Shown: one piece after another, positions 37,133 through 45,359 of the stretch
Position numbering within the stretch: the first letter of the stretch is position 1
Layout of the letters: the number at the start of each line of letters is the position of its first letter
DNA from: Ectothiorhodospiraceae bacterium
Lineage (GTDB): Bacteria > Pseudomonadota > Gammaproteobacteria > GCA-002705445 > GCA-002716945
Length of the DNA stretch: 64,000 nt
Assembly (NCBI GenBank): GCA_019651095.1
Contig: BOXR01000002.1
Coordinates: forward strand, 1 to 64,000
Reading direction: 5' to 3'
Notes under the pieces: generated by a model
What the model was told of the DNA's origin: nothing
Seen by the model: only the letters and a program-made list of their open reading frames with translations
Database searches by the model: none
Position numbers and translations under genes: made by a program

Positions 37133-38595
37133 ATGATCAAATACATCTATCTAGGGGTAGCTTGTGGACTCCTGTTTCTGTTAAATGCTGATGTTGCATT
37201 AGCGTCTGACGGTCAAATTTCTAATGCTAATACAGCTTGGATATTAACTTCTACAGCACTAGTTCTTATCACATTACAGATCTGCTTGTTTCTTGATAGC
37301 ATGTAGGCATGTGTAAAGCAAAATGAATTCTGTCTGATGCTGTGGAATGCAATGTAATTCATCTTGCTGCTAGAACAGTAGATTATTGTTCTCCGAATAT
37401 TCTATCAATCCATTCTGAGACTTGCATGAGTGGATGATGAGAGAAAATAATAAATTTGTTCTGTTGCTGATATGGCTTTCAGTTGACTTCGGTTTATAAC
37501 CCCCTGCACGTTATCCTGAATATGTTCAAATTGATATCGAAAATACTTACTTTCGATCAGTGACTTAATTTTATCTGTCATCACATATAGTTTCATAACT
37601 TAAGATCATCATATTCCAGAGAATACTGATTGAATTGGCAATTGTTTTGATGAGAGAATTATAATTTTAAATCACTGATGTTCCGTAATTCACAAATTAG
37701 AATGTTGAGAATGATTGCTATGTGTTCTAAACTTTGTCGCCTCTCATATGAACACAATCATGTTTCGAGTCCTTTTATCCTTAGATATGTGTAGATCGTT
37801 ATCTGTATTATTTCCATGGAGTTTTATAGACTAAAGATTAATAGTTTTAATAAATATGATATGTAGCTATATGAAAAGATATTCATCAGATTCAAGCGTT
37901 ATATTTCAGACGTGAACATGCAATAAGAGTTTTAGATGTCTTCTACTATCAACCAATGAAACTCATGAAATATGAGGTGAAGAATCCGGAGCATCGAAAT
38001 GCTCTGGGTCGGTTGGTTTGGTTTCAATGCAGGCTCTGCATTAGCTGCTGATCAATCTGCGGGTATGGCAATGCTTGTAACACATATCGGGGCTGCATCA
38101 GGATCTCTTGCGTGGATGTTCAGAGAATGGTCAAGATCTGGAAAACCAAGTGTTCTGGGAATAGTTACAGGTATGGTTGCTGGCCTGGGAACTATTACTC
38201 CTGCATCTGGTTTCGTTGGGCCAATGGGAGCGTTGGTGATCGGAACATTGGCTGGATTAATATGCTATGAGGCTACGCAGTATATTAAGAATAAAATTAA
38301 TATCGACGATTCACTTGATGTCTTTCCAGTTCATGGAGTAGGCGGGATATTGGGCACACTCCTCACTGCCATTTTTGCTTCCTCTCAATTTGGTGGTTTA
38401 GGCATGGAGAATTCCATATCTGATCAATTTTTGATTCAACTATTTGGTGTAGTCTTTACAATTATTTGGTGCACCATTTTCACAATAGTTGCAATTAAAG
38501 TTGCTGAAATTTTCACAGGTAATTTGAGAGTTACCAACGAAGATGAGGAAACTGGTGTTGATATATCCTCTCATGGTGAGTCAAGCTATAACTAA
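37133..38595 (+). pseudogene. amt: Ammonium transporter Amt, middle replaced by unrelated noisy sequence
   Basis: The first about 43 codons (MIKYIYLGVACGLLFLLNAD, then TAWILTSTALVLI) are the signal-like start and first helix of Amt. The sequence degrades near 37255 and from about 37290 to 37990 is not Amt. From 37995 the gene resumes with MLWVGWFGFNAGSALAADQ (about residue 240 of a normal Amt) and runs to the end through FPVHGVGGILGTLLTAIFAS. Roughly 180 residues, including the first half of the conduction pore, are missing. The insert is an error-rich copy of 38690-39550. I infer an assembly or read-correction fault rather than a real disruption. Confidence 0.8.
37290..37990. repeat. Deletion-rich direct copy of the 38690-39550 region inside amt
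   Basis: From the shared TTGATAGCATGTAG onward this stretch follows 38690-39550 in the same order and strand: the GATTATTGTTCTCCG segment, TGAGTGGATGATGA, GGTTTATAACCCCC, the phosphodiesterase start and the rpmE2 start. Single bases are lost throughout, so about 700 bp represents about 860 bp. It has no coding capacity of its own. Such scattered single-base loss is typical of raw long reads, not of an old duplication, where coding regions would show substitutions. Confidence 0.8.
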
Positions 38596-39337
38596 CTATA
38601 GTCTGATGACATTCGTAGTTAAGGTGTTACCGTGTAAAGATATTACACGGTAACCATTACTAAGGCTTCTATCAACATTAAAATTATCTGACTGTGCTTC
38701 AAATTGATAGCATGTAGACGGCGATGTGTAAAAGCAGACATTGTTAATTCTTTTGTAAAATTCTTGATGAACATGTCCGGAAAATACGTTAAATGTAATG
38801 TCATTATGCTTTAGCATAAATTGAACAAGTAGATTATTGTTCTCCGTAATATTCATATCAATCCATTCAGAGTTAACTTTTATGAGTGGATGATGACAGA
38901 AAATAATAACATTTGTTCTGTTTGCTGATAATTGGTTCTCCGAGGTTTTCAATTTCTCTCTGGTTTATAACCCCCTTCACGTTATCTTGAATATGTGTGT
39001 CAAAATTAAATATCGAAAAATACTTACTTTTGCATTCCAGTGACTCTAATTTTATCTGGTCATCACATATAAGTTTCATCATACTAAGATCATCATGATT
39101 GCCAGGGAGAATACTCACATTGAATTCAAATTGTTTTATGAGTGAGCTGATATTCTTATAGGATTCGTGGGTAAAATCACTAGATAGATCTCCAGTAATT
39201 ACCAAATTAGAATGTTTAGAATGATTGGCGCTAATGTGTTCTAAAACCTTTGTCAGCCTCTCATATGGAACACAATCATGTTTCGAGTCACTTTTATCCT
39301 TAGATATGTGTAGATCTGTTATTTGTATTATTTCCAT
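38596..39337 (-). CDS. CpdA-like metallophosphoesterase, frameshifted
   Basis: The N-terminal part (IIQITDLHISKDKSD, VITGDLSSDFTH, ILPGNHDD) and C-terminal part (IIFCHHPLI, NVFSGHVHQEF) together hold all calcineurin-like metal-binding motifs: DLH, GDxS, GNHD, HHP and GHVH. It resembles class III cyclic-nucleotide phosphodiesterases such as CpdA. The frame breaks near 38895-38945. Joined length about 247 residues. It diverges from rpmE2. The specific substrate (cAMP or other) is inferred. Confidence 0.82.
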
Positions 39338-39399
39338 GATGATTTTATAGCACTAAAAGATTAATATTTTAATAAAATATGATATATTAGCCCTCACTT

Positions 39400-39642
39400 A
39401 TGAAAAAGATATTCATCCAGATTACAAGCCGTAATATTTCATGACGTGACATGCAATAAGAGTTTTTATTGTCTTCTACTATCAAGACCAATGAAACCAT
39501 GAAATATGAGGATGGGAATGAATATCCGGTATACAAGATCGAGACATCCTCTGAGTCACATCCTTTCTATACAGGCAAAGGACGTATTGAGACTAAAGAA
39601 GGTCGTGTAGCCAAATTTAAGAAAAAATACGCTAAAAAATAA
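39400..39642 (+). CDS. rpmE2: Ribosomal protein L31, type B, frameshifted
   Basis: Correcting three single-base losses (A-run at 39402-39406, after AAGCC near 39428, T-run near 39455) gives about 81 residues beginning MKKDIHPDYKPVIFHDVTC and ending EGRVAKFKKKYAKK, with SSESHPFYTGK in between. This is the L31 family. The zinc-binding CxxC pattern of type A is absent, making it the type B, zinc-independent form. An inverted repeat ATATTTT-AAT-AAAATAT lies at 39364-39380 in the divergent promoter region. Each frame alone is too short to be obvious. Confidence 0.82.
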
Positions 39643-39676
39643 CCTTTTATACTCCTGAAATTTTTCAAATATATGT

Positions 39677-39724
39677 TGACAGACCCTTGTTCCTGTCATA
39701 TTGTTATGGACAGAAAGTAGACAG
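39677..39724 (+). promoter_or_regulatory. Repeated TGACAG/CTGTCA operator-like sites upstream of the hydroxylase
   Basis: TGACAG (39677-39682) and CTGTCA (39693-39698) form a perfect inverted pair with a 10-bp spacer. GGACAG (39708-39713) and AGACAG (39719-39724) repeat the core, the last ending just before the -35 box at 39727. This looks like a regulator-binding array; the regulator is not in the window. Confidence 0.45.
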
Positions 39725-39726
39725 AG

Positions 39727-39756
39727 TTGATATATATTAGACAAAACTTATATATT
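39727..39756 (+). promoter_or_regulatory. Sigma-70-like promoter of the hydroxylase gene
   Basis: TTGATA (39727-39732), an 18-bp spacer and TATATT (39751-39756), about 53 bp upstream of the ATG at 39809. The repeats at 39677-39724 abut the -35 box. Confidence 0.5.
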
Positions 39757-39808
39757 AATACTCTAATCTACTTAATTAATTGACAAAATGCGGACAAAGG
39801 AGGCAATT

Positions 39809-41002
39809 ATGTCAACAATATTTGCAAACATTAAGTATTTGCTTGCACCATCACTAATTCTAGTAACACTAGCAGGTGTGATTGCAGGTGGAATGCTTTC
39901 TTGGATTGGTGTTGCACTTTTAGGAGTAGGTGTCATCGTTGATACTATTCTTCGTAAGCAAGCTTCAAGCTCAATGCACAAAGAAGACGGTACTACTAAA
40001 GCAAGCCCAACATTCCAAAACATGGTAATGTACCTAATGTTACCAGTATTCGTATTACTACAACTTGCATTAGCATGGAGAGTATACGGATTCATGACAG
40101 GTGTACCAGTAGAAATAACAGCAACATGGTTCGGTCTAATTCCTGTATATAGCGGGATTACCTCATTAGATTTAATCGGTGCAGTATTATCAACAGGTAT
40201 ATTTGCTGGTATCGGTATTATTTATGGTCATGAGTTATCACACTGCAAAGGCTTTGCATTCATTATTTCAAGAATGACAATGGGTCTTTCAGGTTCAGCT
40301 CATTTCTGCTATGCACACGTATACAACCATCACCTAGAACTTGCTAGTGAAGATGATCCTGCAACTGCACCTCGCGGTCGTACAATTTATGGTCACTACT
40401 TACTATCATACCTAGGACAATCAAAATTCGTGTTTAACATGGAAAAAGAAAGACTTTCAAGAATGGGAGTACCTTTCATTTCATGGCAAAACCGTTGGAT
40501 TCGTGGTTATATGATGTCAGTACCTTCAGCTGTATTATTCTTTATGGCTGGTGGCTGGATTGGTATCGCAGCACTTGCTACAGTGTGGGTAATTTCAAAC
40601 TTTGAATTAGAAGCTTTGAACTATCTTGAGCACTATGGCTTAATCCGTGTTAAAGACCAACCAATTGACTATCGTCATAACTGGGACAACAACACATTGT
40701 TCACAAGCTGGTTCTTCATTGAAATCGGTCGTCAAGCTGACCACCATGATCGTGGAGAAACACATTTCTGGGAACTTGAAAACGTAGGCGCACCTAACAC
40801 AGGTTGGGGCTACTTTACAATTTTCGCGCTAGCACTAGTACCACCACTATGGCACTGGTATATGCGTAAAAGATTAGCTAACTTGGGACGAAAAATTCGC
40901 AACAGCTGAAGAAAAGGTATCGCTAACAGAATCAACAAAGAAGTTGGTTACGAAGGTACTTCATTCAAAGGCGACGAGCTATCTTTCCCTGTAGAAAACT
41001 AA
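39809..41002 (+). CDS. AlkB/XylM-type membrane di-iron hydroxylase, C-terminal frameshift
   Basis: The ATG at 39809 has a near-perfect AAAGGAGG ribosome site (39797-39804). The product has about six membrane segments and the eight-His set of alkane monooxygenase-type enzymes: GHELSHCKG, HVYNHHLELASEDDPATAPRG, ALNYLEHYGL and RQADHHDRGETHFW. It would hydroxylate an alkane, fatty acid or related hydrophobic compound with electrons from rubredoxin or ferredoxin, neither of which is encoded nearby. One indel near 40885-40895 shifts the last about 40 codons; the corrected end reads EVGYEGTSFKGDELSFPVEN, with TAA at 41000. Third positions favour C-ending codons (AAC, TTC), unlike most neighbours, suggesting high expression. 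Confidence 0.88.
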
Positions 41003-41036
41003 TATAGGAAATATCAAGAATCAAAAGGACTTGATG

Positions 41037-41066
41037 CACCCCCTCTTTTGAGGGGGTGTTTTTTTA
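41037..41066 (+). terminator. Strong intrinsic terminator after the hydroxylase
   Basis: CACCCCCTC/GAGGGGGTG stem (41037-41045 with 41050-41058), TTTT loop, then eight T. It marks the hydroxylase gene as a single-gene transcript. Confidence 0.92.
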
Positions 41067-41116
41067 TTGGTTCTCGCGATCTCTTTTCTCTGGAACATAT
41101 GTTAAGCCTAAGCTAA

Positions 41117-41428
41117 TTAGCGCAGCTTTTTCATTTCTATAAATATTGTTATCCAGTTGTATGGATTGTTATCACCATAGTGCACCTGAGACTTTCTTCC
41201 ATCACTAGATCTGGTAATTAAAGTCAGATCCTCATCACCTTTACGTCGATAGTGTTTATATTTGGCAAAGCCTGTATCAATAACCTTAACCTTTCCTCTG
41301 TAAGTCTTCCCAGTAAAGATTAATCGCAGTTCACTAATTATGCCTCTCAAGCCATCTCGATTAAATCCTGCACTTAAGTGTGATATTAGATTAGTAGTGA
41401 AAGCATATAGTCTTCTCATTACCATCAA
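41117..41428 (-). CDS. Hypothetical protein, about 100 residues
   Basis: This is a basic protein (RRLYAFTTNLISHLSAGFNRD, GKTYRGKVKVIDTGFAKYKH, YGDNNPYNWITIFIEM) with no signal peptide or recognised domain. A start at an internal ATG near 41419 is possible. It follows the gene at 41465 by 36 bp on the same strand, so the two may be co-transcribed. The ending after the PYNW motif is compact and looks like a small beta-rich domain. Confidence 0.45.
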   Translation of the reverse strand: MMVMRRLYAFTTNLISHLSAGFNRDGLRGIISELRLIFTGKTYRGKVKVIDTGFAKYKHYRRKGDEDLTLITRSSDGRKSQVHYGDNNPYNWITIFIEMKKLR

Positions 41429-41464
41429 CCTCTAACTTGCAACTAATACACTTATGCTTTAGAC

Positions 41465-41755
41465 CTACTGTCGTGAGGAGTCTTTACAATAATTAGGGTT
41501 TGCAAGACCGCCTTTAATATTTTTAGGTAGCACGATCTCAAAATGACTATTTTTATTTTTCACAGTATAAGGCTGTATCTTTATTTTACTGTTGCATATT
41601 ATCGCTCTTAGCTCGTCATTAATTTCAACTGAAGGTATTCCCGTATACCTCTTACTATCTTTGAAAAACGTTGCTTTTATAGAACCAGAATATGCTCCAA
41701 TTTTCGACGAACTTAGTGGGTTGTCAAGTTCCGCTGTAGTTTCATGATTTCTCAT
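41465..41755 (-). CDS. Hypothetical protein, about 96 residues
   Basis: The start at ATG 41755 (MRNHETTAELD) is set by GAGGAGAAAG just upstream; a longer open frame to 41797 has no ribosome site. The product is polar (SSKIGAYSGSIKATFFKDS, IKIQPYTVKNKNSHFEIVLP) with one Cys pair (ICNS, YCKD). No signal, membrane segment or family was recognised. The strong ribosome site argues for a real gene. Confidence 0.5.
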   Translation of the reverse strand: MRNHETTAELDNPLSSSKIGAYSGSIKATFFKDSKRYTGIPSVEINDELRAIICNSKIKIQPYTVKNKNSHFEIVLPKNIKGGLANPNYCKDSSRQ

Positions 41756-41817
41756 TTCTTTCTCCTCTTTAGTGTTTTTACTGATCAGTAATGGCACACA
41801 ATCTAGAGTTCAAATGC

Positions 41818-41852
41818 CAAAAAAAAACCATCATGCTAAAGCAGTGATGGTT
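41818..41852 (-). terminator. Intrinsic terminator (minus strand) after the fatty-acid-hydroxylase-family gene
   Basis: On the minus strand ACCATCA/TGATGGT pairs (41845-41851 with 41828-41834) and is followed by a run of T (A-run at 41820-41827 on the plus strand). It lies about 75 bp after the stop at 41926. Confidence 0.75.
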
Positions 41853-41925
41853 ACTGATCGCTTTAGCTCTTTTACGCCTGCAAGCTGATGTTCAAATTAG
41901 GCGTATGCTTATTACATCATCTGAT

Positions 41926-42720
41926 CTAATCACTGTCAACTTTTTTGTTGAAAGGATGGTATAGATTATCGATTAAGTTTAACTCAATCTCTCTGTTTTC
42001 AAGACCCATGACCTCTCTATCTGTATCTGTTGCATCCTCATATGAAAGAAAAATTTTATCCCAAATAGTAAAGATACTGGCATAGTTAGCCTCTCGTGAC
42101 TTTCTAACTCTCGTATGGTGATTAGTATGATATTTGGGTGTTACAATAAATTTTGATAGGGAAGCATCAAATTTTTCATTGATTCTAATGTTGCTGTGAT
42201 GAAATTGTACAGAGAGTACAAGGATAATCTCATAGAATAAAAACTCTGCAAGTGTAATTCCAAAAAATAAGATAATAACTGATTTGTACAGCGTAGATAA
42301 AATAAGTTCACCTATATGAAATCGAAGTGAGGTCCCCACATCCATATGTGTATCTACATGGTGGACAAAGTGAAACCGCCAAAGAAATTGATTTTTGTGA
42401 TTGAACCTATGCCACCAATACATAGCAATATCCAATATTAAAAAACTTATAATAAATTTAATAATATTGTAATCAGCTACGAGATATAAGAGACCAAATT
42501 GATTTTCTGTCACAAGCAAAAGCATTGGCATCAAAATGAAGAGAACAGGTAATCTCATTATAACTGTGTTGAACAATGCGATAGTAGAATGGAATAGTAG
42601 CCTTTTATAGCGTCTAGTTTTCCATGCTCTATTGGAGTATTTAGTCTCTAGGAAAAAAAATAAAATAAACCCTAAAATAAAAAAGGAAAGCTTTAAACTA
42701 GTTAGAGTCTCTATAGTCAT
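41926..42720 (-). CDS. Fatty-acid hydroxylase / sterol-desaturase superfamily protein
   Basis: The 264-residue membrane protein has four to five hydrophobic segments. The His boxes of the superfamily are present: YWWHRFNHKNQFLWRFHFVHH (HxxxH and HxxHH types), FHHSNI and HTNHHTRVRKSREANYAS. These bind a di-iron centre used to hydroxylate or desaturate lipids. The substrate is not evident; hopanoid, carotenoid or fatty-acid targets are possible. It is 0.9 kb from the AlkB-type hydroxylase but on the other strand and has its own terminator. Confidence 0.85.
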   Translation of the reverse strand: MTIETLTSLKLSFFILGFILFFFLETKYSNRAWKTRRYKRLLFHSTIALFNTVIMRLPVLFILMPMLLLVTENQFGLLYLVADYNIIKFIISFLILDIAMYWWHRFNHKNQFLWRFHFVHHVDTHMDVGTSLRFHIGELILSTLYKSVIILFFGITLAEFLFYEIILVLSVQFHHSNIRINEKFDASLSKFIVTPKYHTNHHTRVRKSREANYASIFTIWDKIFLSYEDATDTDREVMGLENREIELNLIDNLYHPFNKKVDSD

Positions 42721-42765
42721 AATTCATTATATCATTTCTTGAATAATTACTGATATACTATTGTG

Positions 42766-43530
42766 ATGACAGATTCAGAGAGACATCGATTAAGTTTAAT
42801 TATCGCAACACTTGGACCTTCTACTGATAATGAAAAAGAGCTCATTACAATGCTAATGGCCGGCATTGCAAGACAGTGGACAGACGGAGTGGATATAGCA
42901 CGAGTACTTCACAGTGACGGAGAGGATCTGGCTAGGCAGAGGATTGACACATTTAGAGAACAATCAAAGAAAAGAAACTTGTCAACATCAGTCTACTTGG
43001 ATACTGATGGATCTGACATGGACAGCTATCTAGCTTTTGCAAATGATGTCGTCCCAGAGATTGTCACATTTGATAAAAGTAATGGATTGGACTTTTTCAA
43101 GTCTATAAAAGATAAGCTGAATCAAGAGAGTAAATTATGTGTGAGAGTAAAACTGGGAGAGAGCACAGAGGATTTAGATGATTATTTTAAGGAATGTGAT
43201 TACTCAATGATCGAGCTAGATTCAAAAGTTATACATGATGAAAAAATTGTTAAAAGATCGAAAGATAATGGCTGCGAGCCTATATATCTAGCTTTAATCC
43301 CTACATTAATGTCTGGTCAAGTTCAGTCAAGAGAAGAAAATTTTGAAATTGGTCATACTCTTGAAGAAGGATTTGATTTAGTAGCTCTATATCAAGAGAC
43401 AGCTCACGGTCCATATGCTGCTAGATCAGTTAAGTGTATAGATGAAATAAGCGTTGAGTCTGAAAAACTTAGAGTGAATCCATTTCAGGATACTTTAGAT
43501 AAATTTTTATCTTTCTTTAAGAAAAAATAA
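42766..43530 (+). CDS. Degenerate, shortened pyruvate-kinase-like protein
   Basis: The N-terminus (LIIATLGPSTDNEKELITML) and a C-terminal segment (LVALYQETAHGPYAARSVKC) match pyruvate kinase core motifs (T-x-GP-S and SGETA-x-G-x-YP-x-A-V). At 254 residues it is about half the normal length. The lid (B) domain after YLDTDG and the C-terminal regulatory domain are missing. The catalytic RxNFSHG motif is replaced by RVLHSDG, and a seven-residue insertion (IARQWTD) precedes VDIAR. I infer loss of catalysis. It could be a binding or regulatory remnant of the fold. The frame is intact. The start is ATG 42766; a GTG lies 3 bp before it. Confidence 0.65.
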   Translation: MTDSERHRLSLIIATLGPSTDNEKELITMLMAGIARQWTDGVDIARVLHSDGEDLARQRIDTFREQSKKRNLSTSVYLDTDGSDMDSYLAFANDVVPEIVTFDKSNGLDFFKSIKDKLNQESKLCVRVKLGESTEDLDDYFKECDYSMIELDSKVIHDEKIVKRSKDNGCEPIYLALIPTLMSGQVQSREENFEIGHTLEEGFDLVALYQETAHGPYAARSVKCIDEISVESEKLRVNPFQDTLDKFLSFFKKK

Positions 43531-43873
43531 CTAACCTGGGGGCCAGCCTAGAGTTCTGTTAGCAAGCACATGTATGTGTAAGTGGAAGACAGTTTGACCT
43601 GCTTCACTACCATTGTTTATAACAAGTCTATAATCTTTTATTCCTTCTTTTGACATTTCATTTTTGATAGCAATCATAGAGGTGATCGATCAACGCCATG
43701 ATCCGTTCAGACAAATCGGAAATACCCCTAATTTCTTTCTTTGGTATTGCTAAGTAATGGATAGGGGCCTGAGGGCTTATATCCTCAATGATTATACATG
43801 TATCATCCTCAAATATTATATTAGCTGGTATCTCTCTATCAATAATTTGTGAAAATATAGATTTCTCTTTCAT
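43531..43873 (-). CDS. hinT: HIT-family nucleotide-binding hydrolase (HinT), frameshifted
   Basis: The N-terminal half ([26 protein letters not shown]) and, after an indel near 43675-43690, the C-terminal half ([28 protein letters not shown]) give the full HIT fold with the HxHxH triad. Joined length about 114 residues, normal for HinT. It hydrolyses nucleoside phosphoramidates. It overlaps the small gene at 43870 by 4 bp and converges with the pyruvate-kinase-like gene. Confidence 0.9.
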
Positions 43874-44100
43874 TTTGGTGGCTGATATGGATTTTGCATG
43901 AATTGTGTTTTGAATTTCTCTAATTCAGTGTGCGGCATAGGCCCATCATTACTTTTATGATCGCTAGACTTATCCTCTAGCATATTTTTTAGGAGTTCAT
44001 TATTCTCTTTTTGAAGTTTGATGAGTCTGTTCATAAACACTAATCCAATTACCGTAGTAAGAATAAAGAATATGAGTAGAAGTAGTATGACTATATTCAC
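43870..44100 (-). CDS. Small membrane-anchored hypothetical protein
   Basis: The 76-residue product has one N-terminal membrane helix (IVILLLLIFFILTTVIGLVFM), then a charged helical segment (KLQKENNELLKNMLEDKSS) and a Pro-rich tail (MQNPYQPPK). No family was recognised. It overlaps bcp and hinT by 4 bp each, so it is a middle gene of a translationally coupled trio. Confidence 0.6.
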   Translation of the reverse strand: MNIVILLLLIFFILTTVIGLVFMNRLIKLQKENNELLKNMLEDKSSDHKSNDGPMPHTELEKFKTQFMQNPYQPPK

Positions 44101-44567
44101 TGTACTTCTTTTAATTTATCGATTACTTCTTCTACATGCCCTTTTACTTTTACGTTTCTCCACGCATGTAGTATTTTGCCACTTTCGTCAATTATAAAAG
44201 TCGACCTATCAACTCCCATATATTTCCTTCCATATAAACTTTTCTCTTTGATAACATCAAAACTCTTACATAATTTTTCTTCTGGGTCAGATATCAAGGG
44301 AAATTTAAAACCATGCTTTTCTATAAACTTCTCATGTAAACTCAATTTGTCTCTTGATACACCAACTACGTTTGCTTTCAGCTTTTTTATTTTAGAAAGA
44401 TTATCATTAAATTCTATACTTTCTGTAGTACATCCTGGCGTAAGATCCTTTGGGTAGAAATATAGTATCAACTTCTTGTCCAAAAAATCATAAAGCTTAC
44501 TCTTTTTTGTATCTGTGCATTCAATTTTTAAATCTTTTGCTTTTGTATTTATTTTTCCATTAGCCAT
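44097..44567 (-). CDS. bcp: Thiol peroxidase (BCP-type peroxiredoxin)
   Basis: The 156-residue peroxiredoxin has the peroxidatic Cys in FYPKDLTPGCTTESIEF. A downstream Cys (EKLCKSF) replaces the E. coli position for resolution, as in some BCP members. It reduces hydroperoxides. GGAG lies 5-8 bp before the ATG at 44567. Confidence 0.92.
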   Translation of the reverse strand: MANGKINTKAKDLKIECTDTKKSKLYDFLDKKLILYFYPKDLTPGCTTESIEFNDNLSKIKKLKANVVGVSRDKLSLHEKFIEKHGFKFPLISDPEEKLCKSFDVIKEKSLYGRKYMGVDRSTFIIDESGKILHAWRNVKVKGHVEEVIDKLKEVQ

Positions 44568-44575
44568 AATTACTC

Positions 44576-44740
44576 CTAATTAACTTTTCTAGCACTTTCG
44601 ATTAGCATGATAGGGACACCATCTTTGATAGGATAGGCTAGCCCAGACTCTTTACATATCAATTCATTTTTAGTCTTATCATATTCCAGTTTGCCACCTG
44701 ATTTGGGACAAACGAGAATCTTTAAAAGATCATCATTCAT
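44576..44740 (-). CDS. Trm112/YcaR-family small protein
   Basis: This is a 54-residue gene: [20 protein letters not shown], then [19 protein letters not shown]. It has the Trm112/UPF0434 pattern, with an N-terminal LLxILVCPxxxG and a C-terminal AYPIxDGVPxML. In gammaproteobacteria it usually neighbours lpxK or kdsB; here it is 8 bp upstream of bcp. Only one of the two zinc-finger CPxC pairs is complete. It is too short to appear in most gene scans. Confidence 0.85.
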   Translation of the reverse strand: MNDDLLKILVCPKSGGKLEYDKTKNELICKESGLAYPIKDGVPIMLIESARKVN

Positions 44741-44812
44741 ACATTAGAAATATATTTCATATAAATCAAAATTCAAGTGATTTACTTATTTTAATATGCA
44801 ATAATAATTTCG

Positions 44813-45313
44813 ATGAAAATTTATTTATCTTTATTAACTCTTACATTCAGTATTACATCTTTTGCATTTATGAGTGGCATAGATCCAAGTCGTGACACAC
44901 AAGGTGAGATAGACATTATAGGTGCAACAATACCTTTAGCACCTCCTAGTGCATCTGTTAATGCAGGATATGTTAAATTCACAAATACGTCTGACAAAGA
45001 TGTAGAATTCCACAGTTTTACAAGTCCAGTCTATGATAGTGTTGAAATGCATGTTATGGAATTCAAATCTGGAACTGCAAAAATGAAACAAGCTAAAATG
45101 ATTCTTGTACCAGCAAATGACAGTATAGAGCTTAAACCAGGTGGTACTCATCTTATGCTGATTGGACCAAGAAGAGATATCAAAGCTGGTGAGCAAATAC
45201 TAATGATTGCCCAAGATAGCCTTGAGAGAAGATTTATGCTTAAGTTCAATGTCGTTGACTTTAGAGAGTCAAAAGTAAATGATCAAAATGATCATGGACA
45301 CCATAATCACTAA
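44813..45313 (+). CDS. PCu(A)C-type periplasmic copper chaperone
   Basis: The 166-residue protein has a signal peptide (LSLLTLTFSITSFA) and the PCu(A)C domain. The copper ligands follow the H-M-x(n)-M-x(n)-H-x-M pattern: VEMHVMEFKSG, AKMKQAKM and GGTHLMLIG. The C-terminus is His-rich (DHGHHNH). It delivers Cu(I) to cytochrome oxidase or other copper sites. It links to the OprC-like receptor at 4126. Confidence 0.9.
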   Translation: MKIYLSLLTLTFSITSFAFMSGIDPSRDTQGEIDIIGATIPLAPPSASVNAGYVKFTNTSDKDVEFHSFTSPVYDSVEMHVMEFKSGTAKMKQAKMILVPANDSIELKPGGTHLMLIGPRRDIKAGEQILMIAQDSLERRFMLKFNVVDFRESKVNDQNDHGHHNH

Positions 45314-45359
45314 TCTTATTTAGACTTGTTTTTTCTTGAATCATCCATACATTCAGATT

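Noticed and set aside
37405-37596. A short minus-strand gene in the amt insert
   Set aside because: It is a fragment of the error-rich phosphodiesterase copy, matching the gene at 38596-39337.
37290-37990. Ancient tandem duplication of the phosphodiesterase region
   Set aside because: Differences are mainly single-base losses rather than substitutions, unlike an aged duplication.
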